Origin: Methylobacterium sp. AMS5
GTDB taxonomy: Bacteria > Pseudomonadota > Alphaproteobacteria > Rhizobiales > Beijerinckiaceae
Direction: 5' to 3'
Assembly: GCF_001542815.1 (NCBI RefSeq)
Contig: NZ_CP006992.1
Coordinates: 5,275,501-5,339,500, forward strand
DNA length: 64,000 nucleotides
In this document: one piece after another, positions 18,696 through 27,000 of the stretch
Position numbering within the stretch: the stretch's first letter is position 1
How the letters are laid out: every line of letters starts with the position of its first letter
Program-made: the position numbers and the translations under genes
Notes under the pieces: generated by a model
What the model was told of the DNA's origin: nothing
The model's input: only the letters and a program-made list of their open reading frames with translations
Database searches by the model: none

Positions 18696-19141
18696 CGAAC
18701 GATCCTCGCGTCGTCAGGGCCGCGCCGAGGCGCACCGGACTGCCGACTGATCCTTTGAGCGATAGACTTTGAGATCACTCGGGAATCTGTCGAAAGTAAG
18801 GGTCGGACGCGATACCGGCGCCGCCCGTGCCGCGGCGCAGCGCACGTCGTCCCACACCGGAGTCTAAGGCCGCGTCAGGGTTAAGAAACCGTTACGTTTG
18901 GTCCCGCACTATCCTCCATCAATCTTCCGTCAATGGGTTGATCAACGGCGAGCGATATAATCTGCAATTTTTGAAAGAGCGGGAATTCAGTTTCGGTCCA
19001 CGGGTTCATCCGCGTCCTCGATGCTCATTATTGAAACATACTTGAAAAATCGTTGTCTTTTACCAATAATAAGTGAACATAGGTTAGGGTCCATCAAATC
19101 GAGGCGGGCTTCTGAAGCCCTGGGATGAATGTGGGCTTTTG
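18696..19141. other. divergent AT-rich promoter region (tolQ / chemotaxis gene)
   Basis: This gap of about 446 bases separates the divergent starts of tolQ and the chemotaxis receptor gene. The right half (18900-19080) is much richer in A and T than the flanks, with runs such as TTGAAAAATCG and TACCAATAATAAG. No gene is supported. It probably holds promoters for both directions, but I could not assign -35/-10 boxes with confidence. Confidence 0.55.
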
Positions 19142-20398
19142 ATGATCCTCCCAAGAAGATTCTTCCCGGCGGCCGGTCCGGCGCAGCCGGGTTCGGAGAA
19201 GCCGGGCCGGCTTTCCGTCGATTTCGCGGCTGTCTTGAACGCGCTTCCGGTCAACGTGCTCGTCCTGCATCCCACCGATGCGACGATCACCTTCGCCAAT
19301 CAGCGCAGCGTCGAGACCCTTCACAGCCTGCGCGCGCATTTGCCGGCCTCGGTGAACCCGGATGCCATGGTCGGGCTCACCATGGATGTGTTCCATAAGA
19401 ACCCGGCCCATCAGCGCAGCATCGTCGCCGACCCGGCCCGCCTGCCCTGGCGCACCAAGATCCGGCTCGGACCGAAGACGCTCGATCTCCACGTCTCCCC
19501 GGTCCGCGACGCGGACGGCCACTACGTCGCCGCCGTCCTGTCCTGGGCCGACGTGACCCCCTTCACGGATTCGATTGCCAGCTTCGATGCCTCCGTCCGC
19601 GCTGCGCTCGGAGAGGCCGCCGAGGCCACGAGCGCGATGCGCGGGGCGGCCGAGCGCGTCCTCTCCGCGACCGATGCCACCGCCCATGCGGCCGACAGCG
19701 CCGCCACCGGCGCGAGCGACACGACGGTGAACGTCCAATCCGTCGCCGCCGCCGTCGAGGAACTGACGGCCTCGAACGGCGAGATCACCCGGCAGGTCAA
19801 CCGCTCCAGCGCGGCGACCGGACAGGCCGTGACCGAGGCCGGCGCGGCCATGGAGAGCGTCAAGGCGCTCTCCGAAACGTCGCAACGCATCGGCGAGGTC
19901 GTCGGTCTGATCAGCTCGATCGCCAGCCAGACCAACCTTCTCGCTCTCAACGCCACCATCGAGGCGGCTCGGGCCGGCGAGGCGGGTCGCGGCTTCGCCG
20001 TGGTGGCAACCGAGGTCAAGGTGCTTGCCGGGCAGACGGCGAAGGCCACCGGCGAGATCGCCCAGCAGATCGGGCTGATCCAGGCGGCGACCTCGCAGAC
20101 CGTCGCGGCCATCGAGCGGATCTCGGGCGTGATCCGCGGCCTGGACGAGGGCGCCACCACCATCGCGGCGGCGGTCGAGGAGCAATCGGCCACGGCGGGC
20201 GAGATCAGCCGGAGCGCCCGAGAGGCGGCGGAGCGGACGTCTCTCGTCGGGGGCAGCATCGCCCAGGTCGCCACGACGGCCGAGACCTCGGCCGGCTCGG
20301 CCCGCTCGGTCCTCTCCGCGACGACGATCCTCGACCAGCAGATGGAGCAGGTGACGCGGGCGGTTCAGGATTTCCTGGTCGAGGTCAGACGGATCTGA
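19142..20398 (+). CDS. soluble methyl-accepting chemotaxis-type receptor with PAS-like domain
   Basis: The 418-residue product starts at the ATG at 19142 (a TTG at 19139 is also possible). Residues about 25-140 look like a PAS domain ([22 protein letters not shown], then [20 protein letters not shown]). The rest is a coiled-coil MCP signalling domain with the conserved hairpin tip [21 protein letters not shown] and [19 protein letters not shown] near residues 258-300. No membrane helix is present, so it is a cytosolic sensor that would act on CheA/CheW. The ligand is unknown. It is the only plus-strand gene inside the otherwise minus-strand ruvB-ybgC-tol block. Confidence 0.9.
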   Translation: MILPRRFFPAAGPAQPGSEKPGRLSVDFAAVLNALPVNVLVLHPTDATITFANQRSVETLHSLRAHLPASVNPDAMVGLTMDVFHKNPAHQRSIVADPARLPWRTKIRLGPKTLDLHVSPVRDADGHYVAAVLSWADVTPFTDSIASFDASVRAALGEAAEATSAMRGAAERVLSATDATAHAADSAATGASDTTVNVQSVAAAVEELTASNGEITRQVNRSSAATGQAVTEAGAAMESVKALSETSQRIGEVVGLISSIASQTNLLALNATIEAARAGEAGRGFAVVATEVKVLAGQTAKATGEIAQQIGLIQAATSQTVAAIERISGVIRGLDEGATTIAAAVEEQSATAGEISRSAREAAERTSLVGGSIAQVATTAETSAGSARSVLSATTILDQQMEQVTRAVQDFLVEVRRI

Positions 20399-20816
20399 GA
20401 CCGGCCGGCGTCAGGGCGCGGCGTAGTCCGTCCGGCAGGCGGATCGCGCGCCCGTTCCTGACGCAGGCGACCACGACGTCGGCGCGCACCAGCACCTCGT
20501 CCCCGCGACGGACCTCCTGGGCGAGGTGCATCGAGGCGCCGCGCAACGCGCTCGACCGGGTGTGAACCTCGATCCAGTCGTCCATGCGGGCGGGCTTGAG
20601 GAAATCGAGGGTCATCTTCCGCACCACGAAGACGAGCCCCGTGCCCTCCGCGTGCATCTCGGACTGGTCGCCCGCGAGCGCACGGAGAAGTTCGGTGCGG
20701 CCCCGCTCCATGAAGCGCAGGTAGCTCGCGTGATAGACGAAGCCCGAGAAGTCGGTGTCTTCGTAGTAGATGCGCAGCGGAAGGCGGTGCGCCTCGGCGC
20801 CTGGGGTCGGATCCAT
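20385..20816 (-). CDS. ybgC: Tol-Pal-associated acyl-CoA thioesterase YbgC
   Basis: Starting at the ATG at 20816 (an ATG at 20846 would add ten residues), this is a single hot-dog-fold domain of 143 residues. It has the YbgC signature [24 protein letters not shown], whose Asp is catalytic. [17 protein letters not shown] and the hydrophobic C-terminal half follow. YbgC hydrolyses short-chain acyl-CoA or acyl-ACP thioesters at the inner membrane and usually sits just before tolQ. Here its 3' end overlaps the 3' end of the convergent chemotaxis gene by 14 bases, and tolQ is more than 1.6 kb away. Confidence 0.9.
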   Translation of the reverse strand: MDPTPGAEAHRLPLRIYYEDTDFSGFVYHASYLRFMERGRTELLRALAGDQSEMHAEGTGLVFVVRKMTLDFLKPARMDDWIEVHTRSSALRGASMHLAQEVRRGDEVLVRADVVVACVRNGRAIRLPDGLRRALTPAGLRSV

Positions 20817-20920
20817 GGACGTCCGGGTTCGTGGGGATCCCGTCATTTAGCGGGTCTCGTCATGGGTGGCGAGAGGTCGGGCTGCGCCCCTGCCGGCGGG
20901 CCGGCGCGACATCGGCAACG

Positions 20921-20956
20921 GTGCCTCGAACGGCAAGAGTGCCTCGAACGGCAAGA
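20921..20956. repeat. two tandem copies of an 18-base unit
   Basis: GTGCCTCGAACGGCAAGA occurs twice without a gap, between ybgC and the DUF4142 gene. It adjoins the hairpin at 20957-20977. No coding frame is affected. Confidence 0.7.
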
Positions 20957-20977
20957 GCCGCCCCTTTCGAGGGCGGC
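20957..20977 (-). terminator. hairpin after the DUF4142 gene
   Basis: GCCGCCC and GGGCGGC pair around a 7-base loop, 28 bases past the DUF4142 stop. On the minus strand the stem is followed by CTCTTGCC, only a weak U-tract, so termination here is plausible but not certain. Confidence 0.5.
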
Positions 20978-21004
20978 CCTGTCAAGCAGGCGGGTTCGCG
21001 TCGA

Positions 21005-21721
21005 TCAGCCGCCGATGCGGTTCGCGAGGGTGGCCGAATGGGCGTGCTCGTCGGCGATGTAGGGCAGCGCCTCGTTGGCGAAGGTGCGGCCGGCGGCACT
21101 GTCGCCGTTGCGGGCGTAGCTCCCGTAGAGCGCGAGGGTGCGGGCATCCGAGCGCGCCTGCCCGCTGACATAGGCCCGGTCGAACTCGCGGGCCGAACGG
21201 GCCGAGCGCAGGCGCTCCAGGCGCTGCTGGCCATTCGGGCCGAGGGCGACGCGACGGCCGGGCTCTCCCGGGCTGTTGTCGATCAGGCCGACGCCGCCGA
21301 GCACGCCACCGACGATGCCGGTGCCGATATTGGCGGCCAGCGTCACCGGGGCCAGCACCACGCCGATCGGGTTGTCGAGGCGGGTCGGGATACCCTGCTG
21401 GTCGGAGACGACGCGCCCGCTGGCGGTCAGCGACGTGCCCTCGGGCAGCAAGGCCCGGGTGGTGGCCTGACGCTCGACCAGAATCCGGTTGGCGTAGTTG
21501 CGCACATGCGGATTGCGGGACCGCTCCAGGGCGATCCGGCTGGCTTCGATGCTGGTGGCATCCGAGCGCAGAGCCTCGGCGCGGAAGTCGCGGGTATCGG
21601 TTCCGGCGCGCCCGATCGGGGCGTCGCTGCCGATGCGCAGCGGCAGGGCGTCCTGAGCCAGGGCGGGCGTGGCGAGGGCAGCGACGGACAGGCCGAGGGC
21701 GGCCAGGACGGTCGTCTTCAT
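21005..21721 (-). CDS. DUF4142 exported protein
   Basis: This 238-residue protein has a signal peptide of 22 residues (LAALGLSVAALATPALA). The DUF4142 pattern is a four-helix ferritin-like arrangement split in two: DFRAEALRSDATSIEASRIALERS with NYANRILVERQATTRALL, and later EFDRAYVSGQARSDARTLALYGSYA and ALPYIADEHAHSATLA. A Gly-rich hydrophobic insert (IGTGIVGGVLGGVGLI) separates the halves. The family is often stress-induced in alphaproteobacteria, but the function is unknown. A candidate EcfG promoter lies about 75 bases upstream. Confidence 0.85.
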   Translation of the reverse strand: MKTTVLAALGLSVAALATPALAQDALPLRIGSDAPIGRAGTDTRDFRAEALRSDATSIEASRIALERSRNPHVRNYANRILVERQATTRALLPEGTSLTASGRVVSDQQGIPTRLDNPIGVVLAPVTLAANIGTGIVGGVLGGVGLIDNSPGEPGRRVALGPNGQQRLERLRSARSAREFDRAYVSGQARSDARTLALYGSYARNGDSAAGRTFANEALPYIADEHAHSATLANRIGG

Positions 21722-22026
21722 GGCGGAGGGTTCCTTGAAGGTCGTGCTGGAATCGTTCGTTGGGCCGGCGCTCCTAAAGAGCGTGGTCGGGCCCTCAACT
21801 TGTGCGATGCACGCCTGTTCCGCATGCCGCCGGCGCCGCCTTCGACGGCCGCAGATGCGCCGGATTGCCGCTGGAAGAACCCATAGGGTTCGAATAATTC
21901 GTTTTTTGACAATGGCTTGTTGTCAATTTGCGCCGCGCTGACGGTTACTGATTCAGTCTGAAACGATTAAAATATGCCGATGTTTTCGTCGATTATGACG
22001 CACACGATATGTGTCCCATGCATGTC
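21722..22026. other. intergenic region without a gene
   Basis: This 305-base stretch upstream of the DUF4142 gene contains the candidate promoter above. Near 21890-22010 it becomes AT-rich (TTCGAATAATTCG, CGATTAAAATATGC). No coding frame is supported. Confidence 0.55.
21797..21821 (-). promoter_or_regulatory. candidate EcfG-type promoter for the DUF4142 gene
   Basis: On the minus strand GGAAC (21821-21817) is followed 17 bases later by GTT (21799-21797). The geometry is the same as in the candidate before the OmpA gene. The predicted transcript would have a leader of about 65 bases. The C of the CGTT box is replaced by A. Confidence 0.42.
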
Positions 22027-22967
22027 TCATCGCTGGGTGTCATCGGCATCAAGCTCGACCACGACGATCTCCGGTGGCACGCCGAAACGCACCGGCGCGA
22101 TGCTCGTGCCGAGCCCGCCGGAGGTGATGAGATCCGCCTGCTCGCGGACATGGCCATAGGCGTAGCGGTTGCCGTAGCGGGAGGGGACGACGGGAGAGCG
22201 GCCGAACAGGCGCACCTGTCCGCCATGGGTATGGCCCGAGAGCGTGAGCGCGATGCGCGGCGGCACCTGCGGAAAGATATCGGGCTCGTGTGCCAGCAGG
22301 ATCGCGGGGGCGCCATCGGGGATCTTCGCCAGCGTGCCGGTGAGGTCGTCGAGGCCGATGCGCGGATGACCGTGGCGCTTGCGACCCGGCAGGAGCGCGA
22401 GCTGATCGCCGAGGCTGGCGAGCCAGACCGTGTGACCTTCGACCGAGAGCGGCAGCGCGTCGTTCTCCAGCACGGGATGCCGACGCGCCGAAGCGCCTCG
22501 CCCGCGATCGTCGGGCCGGCGCCACGAGCCTGCGCCGTCCTGTCCTCCCACCAATCGTGATTGCCGAGGATGGCGTAGGTGCCGAGCGGCGCGGCGAGTC
22601 GTCCGAGTACGGGCGCCCATTCGGCGGCGTCCACGTAGCGCGTGACGACCCGCATGCCGGAGACGTAATCGCCGAGCAGCACGATCACGTCGCCCTGAAG
22701 AGCGTTGGCCGCCGCGACGATGCCGGCGATGCGCGCGGTCGACATCCAGGGCTCGCAGGCATGGATGTCGGCCAGCGCGACGATCCGCAGGGTCAGCCCC
22801 TTCGGCCAGGGGCCGATCGGCTTCAGGCGGTAGCGCGTCACCGCGAGCCGCATCGGCTCGACGCCGACCGCGTAGGCGCCCGTCCCCGCCCCGGTCAGCG
22901 CCGTCGCGCCGAGCCCGATCAGCACCGTCCGGCGCGTGACGGCGACGGGGCTGCGGCCCTCACGCAT
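22027..22967 (-). pseudogene. Tat-exported metallophosphoesterase, frameshifted
   Basis: The start is the ATG at 22967, eight bases inside the ruvB 3' end. The N-terminus has a twin-arginine signal (VTRRTVLIGLGATALTGAG), then the phosphoesterase motifs ALADIHACEPW, VIVLLGDYVSG and AILGNHDWWED. At GIP the frame turns into nonsense (CWRTTRCRSRS). The proper continuation PVLENDALPLSVEGHTVWLA is found one frame over and runs through LLAHEPDIFP and LSGHTHGGQVRLFG to a stop at 22027. ATC-CCG-TGC at about 22472-22480 lacks one G. Relatives (YkuE/YaeI-like) hydrolyse phosphodiester or lipid-A-type substrates outside the cytosol. It is either a pseudogene or an assembly error. Confidence 0.8.
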
Positions 22968-24030
22968 CCGGGTCGTCGCTTCCGCCGAACAGGCCGAACT
23001 GCGAGCCGGGATCGCGCCGGGGTTCGGCAAAGCCCATGTGCCGGAAGGCGTGCGGCGTCAGCACCCGCCCGCGCGGGGTGCGCTGCACGAAGCCCTTCTG
23101 GATCAGGTAGGGCTCGATGATGTCCTCGATCGCGTCGCGCGGCTCGGACAAGGCCGCGGCGATGGTCTCGATCCCGACCGGACCGCCGCCGAACGAGGCC
23201 GCGATCAGGGTGAGATACTTGCGGTCCATCACGTCGAGGCCGACCGGATCGACGTCGAGCATCTGAAGAGCCCGGTCGGCGATGGCGCGGCTCACCGTCG
23301 TCGCGTCCTCGACGATGGCGAAGTCGCGCACCCGGCGCAGCAGACGCCCGGCGATGCGCGGGGTGCCGCGGGCCCGCTTGGCGATTTCGTTGGCGCCCTC
23401 CTCCGACATGCCGAGGCCGAGCACCCGCGCGCCGCGGCGGACGATGAGTTCGAGCTCGTCGATCTCGTAGAATTCGAGGCGGATCGGGATGCCGAAGCGG
23501 TCGCGCAGCGGCGTGGTGAGCAGACCCGCGCGCGTGGTGGCGCCGACGAGGGTGAATTTCGGTAGCTCGATCTTCACCGACCGGGCGGCCGGGCCTTCGC
23601 CGATGATGAGGTCGAGCTGGTAATCCTCCATCGCCGGATAGAGGATTTCTTCCACCGCCGGGTTGAGACGGTGGATCTCGTCGATGAACAGGACGTCGCG
23701 TTCCTCCAGATTGGTGAGCTGTGCCGCCAGATCGCCGGCCTTGGCGATCACCGGGCCGGAGGTCGAGCGGAAATTGACGCCGAGTTCGCGGGCGACGATC
23801 TGCGCCAGCGTCGTCTTGCCGAGGCCAGGCGGGCCGACGAACAGGACGTGATCGAGGGCCTGGCCGGTCTTCTTGGCCGCCCCGATGAAGATCTGCATGT
23901 TGGCGCGCGCCGCCCGCTGCCCGATGAACTCGGAGAGGCTCAAGGGGCGGATCGACTGGTCGGCGTCGTCCGGCCGGCGCTCGGGGCTCAGCAGGGTCTT
24001 GCCGGGCTTGGAGGTCTTGTCTTCGCTCAC
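22960..24030 (-). CDS. ruvB: Holliday junction branch migration helicase RuvB
   Basis: I choose the GTG at 24030 ([19 protein letters not shown]). The longer frame upstream runs into non-conserved sequence. The 356-residue AAA+ protein shows Walker [12 protein letters not shown], Walker [11 protein letters not shown], sensor 1 [11 protein letters not shown], the Arg finger region TTPLRDRFG and the C-terminal winged helix ([16 protein letters not shown]). RuvB drives branch migration with RuvA. ruvC and ruvA usually precede it but are absent here, since the next gene upstream is divergent. It overlaps the phosphoesterase start by eight bases. Confidence 0.95.
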   Translation of the reverse strand: MSEDKTSKPGKTLLSPERRPDDADQSIRPLSLSEFIGQRAARANMQIFIGAAKKTGQALDHVLFVGPPGLGKTTLAQIVARELGVNFRSTSGPVIAKAGDLAAQLTNLEERDVLFIDEIHRLNPAVEEILYPAMEDYQLDLIIGEGPAARSVKIELPKFTLVGATTRAGLLTTPLRDRFGIPIRLEFYEIDELELIVRRGARVLGLGMSEEGANEIAKRARGTPRIAGRLLRRVRDFAIVEDATTVSRAIADRALQMLDVDPVGLDVMDRKYLTLIAASFGGGPVGIETIAAALSEPRDAIEDIIEPYLIQKGFVQRTPRGRVLTPHAFRHMGFAEPRRDPGSQFGLFGGSDDPDA

Positions 24031-24455
24031 GGGGGTCTCGCGGGGCGTCGGCCGAATGGCTCCCGCAAAACGCCCGCCGCGCCGTCGCCCCAAGGGGAAA
24101 CGGCCGGCGGCAGGGGCGTCTCGTGAGGCATTCCGACCCCGCGTTTTGCACATCCTGCACGCCCGCACCACCGCGGCAGAACGGTCCATTCCAGGGCAAT
24201 CGCTCGAAGGCGATCACCCCGGTTTGTTGCTGGCCACAATCGCCGGCGCCCGCCTCCGCGGGCTCAGGCTTCGCTCGGCTCGAAGCGTTCCGGGGCTCAC
24301 GCCCCGAAAACCCCGCGCCGCAAAGCCGCTCGATCGGCTTCGAGCGATCGCCCTGCGGTCCGCTCCCGAGCGGCTTGCGTGCTCCGGCACACCCCGTGGG
24401 CGAGGCGGTGAGCGAGTTGGTAACCAACCCCGCCGATGATCGGACCGTGCACCCG
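24031..24455. other. 425-base divergent intergenic region holding repeat copy B
   Basis: This lies between ruvB and the L,D-transpeptidase gene. The left half is unremarkable. From 24236 it holds the dispersed repeat listed separately. No gene is supported. Confidence 0.55.
24236..24370. repeat. dispersed intergenic repeat, copy B
   Basis: The element starts CAATCGCCGGCGCC near 24238 and continues with CCTCCGCGG, a TTCCGGGG block, CGCGCCGCAAAGCCGC and CGGCTTCGAGC. The order matches copy A near 12943-13090, though with insertions and substitutions. A shorter stretch with TCAATCGCCGG occurs near 58170. Confidence 0.55.
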
Positions 24456-26216
24456 ATGAGATCCGCGATGCCGAATGTTATCCCCGCCCCGCGCAGGCCC
24501 CGCCGCGCCCGGCTCATCGGCGGCACGGGAGCCGCCCTCGCCCTGCTGCTCGCCGGTCCGCTCCGGGCCGAGTCCGTCCCCGAGCCGCAGCCGGATTCCC
24601 GGATCAACCTGCGGATCGAGCCGAAGGCCGAGGCCGCGCCAGAGCCGAAACGCGAGCTGAGGGCCGATCCCAAGCCGGAGCCCAAAGTCGACCCGAAGCC
24701 CGACCCGAAGACCGCGCCGAAACTGGAGCGCCCGACCGCCGATACGGTGGCGGTTCCGGCCGAGATGCCTCCGGTCAAGAAGGCGTCGCGGGAATTGCCG
24801 CCGGTCGTCTACGCCCGCGTGTCCGAGGATCCGCTGCCGAGCTACACCGCGCAGACCTTCGTCGACACGATGCGCGCCGCCGAGCGCTATCAGGTCTATG
24901 CCGAGGCCGGCGGCTGGAAGACGCTGCCCGCCGACTTCGCTCCGAAGCCCGGCGAAAGCCACGCCGCGATCCCCTCGCTGCGCCATCACCTCACCCTGAC
25001 TGGCGACCTTCCGGCCGACGCGCCCCCCTCCGACCGCTTCGATCCGCCGCTGGTGGCGGCCGTGAAGTCGTTCCAGGCCCGCCACGGCCTGCCGGATGCC
25101 GGCATTTTCGGCCGGCTGACGCTGAACGCCCTCAACGTGCCGGCCGACGTGCGGCAGCGGCAACTGCGCGCCTCGGCGCAGCGGCTGATGGGGTCGAGCT
25201 TCGGCTTCGGCGAGCGCTATGTGACCGTGAACATCCCCTCCGCCACGGTGGAGGCGGTGGAGAAAGGCGCGGTGACCCGCCGCTACGTCGCCGTGGTCGG
25301 CTCGCCCGACAAGCAGACGCCCGCGGTCGAGACCCGCATCACCGATGTGAATCTAAACCCGACCTGGACCGTGCCCGTTTCGGTGATCAAGAACGAGATC
25401 ATCCCGACGATGCGCAAGAATCCGGGCTATCTCGCCAAGAACCGCATCCGCATCCTCGGCCCCGGCGGCGTCGAGGTCGATCCGACCGCGATCGACTGGA
25501 ACACGCAGAAGGCGACCAACTACACGCTGCGCCAGGATTCCGGCCTCGACAATTCACTGGGCCAAGTCCGCATCGACATGCCGAACCGCCACGCGATCTA
25601 CATGCACGACACCCCCTCGAAGTCGCTGTTCGCCGGCTCGGTGCGCTTCCATTCACACGGTTGTGTGCGCGTCGGTCAGGTGAAGGAGTTCGCCGCCTGG
25701 CTGCTCCAAGGCACCGAGGGGCCGAACGGGCCGGGCTCCGCCTGGGGACCGATCGAGATCGAGACCGCCATCGCCGTCGGCGAGCGGCGCGACGCGAAGC
25801 TCGTGAAGCCGACGCCCGTCGCCTTCGTCTACCTGACCGGCTACGCGACCTCGGACGGCCGGGTGCATTTCCGCGACGACATCTACGGCCTCGACACGCC
25901 ACCCGCGCCGGCCGCGGCGACGCCGCTCACCCCCGATGTGACGACCACCGGCGCCATCACGCCCCGCACGGCGCCGGCACCCCGCCCGGCCGCACCGGGC
26001 GTCGCGCCGCGTCCCCTGCCGTCCACGGCGCAGGGGGCGCCCGTTAGGCCGGCGCCGGTCAAGCCCGCACCGGTCGGGGCCGCTCCGACGCCGGCGCCCG
26101 CGACCGCCTTGCCCGCTCCGCCGAAGCCGCAGGCCCGGAAAGCCGCGCCGCCCACACGCGGGCCGGAGAGCGAGCCGGTCCCGATGCCGCCCGGCCTCGT
26201 CGGCGGGCGGGGCTGA
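24456..26216 (+). CDS. L,D-transpeptidase (YkuD) with peptidoglycan-binding domain
   Basis: The ATG at 24456 (another at 24468) gives a 586-residue exported enzyme. The N-terminus is basic then hydrophobic (ALALLLAGPLRAES). A Pro/Lys-rich linker with EPKP repeats follows. The L,D-transpeptidase scaffold holds a PG-binding segment (LVAAVKSFQARHGLPDAGIF). The YkuD domain has MHDTPSKSLFAG and the catalytic SHGCVR, with His401 and Cys403. A Pro/Ala-rich tail of about 100 residues ends the protein. It should form 3-3 crosslinks or attach proteins to peptidoglycan in the periplasm. It resembles the large YcbB (LdtD)-type enzymes. It is transcribed alone. Confidence 0.9.
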   Translation: MRSAMPNVIPAPRRPRRARLIGGTGAALALLLAGPLRAESVPEPQPDSRINLRIEPKAEAAPEPKRELRADPKPEPKVDPKPDPKTAPKLERPTADTVAVPAEMPPVKKASRELPPVVYARVSEDPLPSYTAQTFVDTMRAAERYQVYAEAGGWKTLPADFAPKPGESHAAIPSLRHHLTLTGDLPADAPPSDRFDPPLVAAVKSFQARHGLPDAGIFGRLTLNALNVPADVRQRQLRASAQRLMGSSFGFGERYVTVNIPSATVEAVEKGAVTRRYVAVVGSPDKQTPAVETRITDVNLNPTWTVPVSVIKNEIIPTMRKNPGYLAKNRIRILGPGGVEVDPTAIDWNTQKATNYTLRQDSGLDNSLGQVRIDMPNRHAIYMHDTPSKSLFAGSVRFHSHGCVRVGQVKEFAAWLLQGTEGPNGPGSAWGPIEIETAIAVGERRDAKLVKPTPVAFVYLTGYATSDGRVHFRDDIYGLDTPPAPAAATPLTPDVTTTGAITPRTAPAPRPAAPGVAPRPLPSTAQGAPVRPAPVKPAPVGAAPTPAPATALPAPPKPQARKAAPPTRGPESEPVPMPPGLVGGRG

Positions 26217-26267
26217 AGCGCCCGGGCGGCGCCGCGTCCCGTCCACAGCAGCGCTGCCATGCGGAGC

Positions 26268-26293
26268 GGAACAAAGCCTCGCGCTTGCTCATT
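26268..26293 (+). promoter_or_regulatory. weak EcfG-like motif before dps
   Basis: GGAAC at 26268-26272 is followed after 17 bases by CATT (26290-26293), about 70 bases before the dps start. Only three of four -10 bases fit, so support is weak. dps genes are often stress-controlled. Confidence 0.2.
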
Positions 26294-26363
26294 CTGCCGA
26301 TCGAGTACCGGCGCGGTTATCGCCCATCAGAATTCGATTGCAGAGTGTTAAGGATATCTCCTC

Positions 26364-26891
26364 ATGGCCAAAGCCAAGCTGCGCGTCCCCAGCGATCGGC
26401 TCAACACCCCGACCGATCTCGACCCGAACGACGTCAAGAAGATCTCCGAAGGCTTGACCGTTCTCCTGTCGGATCTCTTCGCGCTCTACATCAAGACCAA
26501 GAATTTCCACTGGCATGTCAGTGGGCCGAATTTCCGCGACTATCACCTGCTGCTCGACGAGCAGTCCGAGCAGATCTTCGCGATCATCGACGCCGTGGGC
26601 GAGCGCGCCCGCAAGATCGGTGGCACGACCCTTCGCTCCCTCGGACAGGCCGATCAGCTCAAGCGCGTTCCCGACAACAACGCGGACTATGTGAGCCCGC
26701 TGGAGATGCTGAAGGAACTACGCGACGACAACAAGGCGCTGACCGCCAACATGCGCGAGCTGCACAGCGTCACCGACGAAGCCAACGACGTCTCGACCAC
26801 GAGCCTCTTGGAAGAGTGGATCGATCAGTCCGAGGAGCGCACGTGGTTCCTCTACGAGTCGACCCGCGAGGCCACCGACAGCGGCCACTGA
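26364..26891 (+). CDS. dps: Dps family DNA-protection ferritin
   Basis: This 175-residue protein has the Dps signature KTKNFHWHVSGPNFRDYHLLLDEQ, whose His and Asp residues form the inter-subunit ferroxidase site. DAVGERARKIGG and a C-terminal helix with EEWIDQSEERTWFLYES follow. Dps dodecamers oxidise and store iron and protect DNA during starvation and oxidative stress. The N-terminus (MAKAKLRVPSDRLN) is Lys-containing, as in DNA-binding forms. It is monocistronic and ends in a good intrinsic terminator. Confidence 0.93.
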   Translation: MAKAKLRVPSDRLNTPTDLDPNDVKKISEGLTVLLSDLFALYIKTKNFHWHVSGPNFRDYHLLLDEQSEQIFAIIDAVGERARKIGGTTLRSLGQADQLKRVPDNNADYVSPLEMLKELRDDNKALTANMRELHSVTDEANDVSTTSLLEEWIDQSEERTWFLYESTREATDSGH

Positions 26892-26912
26892 GCCCTCTCT
26901 CGATGCCGAGGG

Positions 26913-26945
26913 ACCGCCGATCCGGAAGGGTCGGCGGTTTTTCTT
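26913..26945 (+). terminator. intrinsic terminator after dps
   Basis: ACCGCCGA pairs with TCGGCGGT across a 10-base loop, and the stem runs directly into a T-rich tract (TTTTTCTTT). It lies 21 bases past the dps stop. Confidence 0.85.
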
Positions 26946-27000
26946 TGGCTGCGGAGCATCGCGTGAAAAGGCCCGTCGCGATCGGGGCCGTACGCGATGA

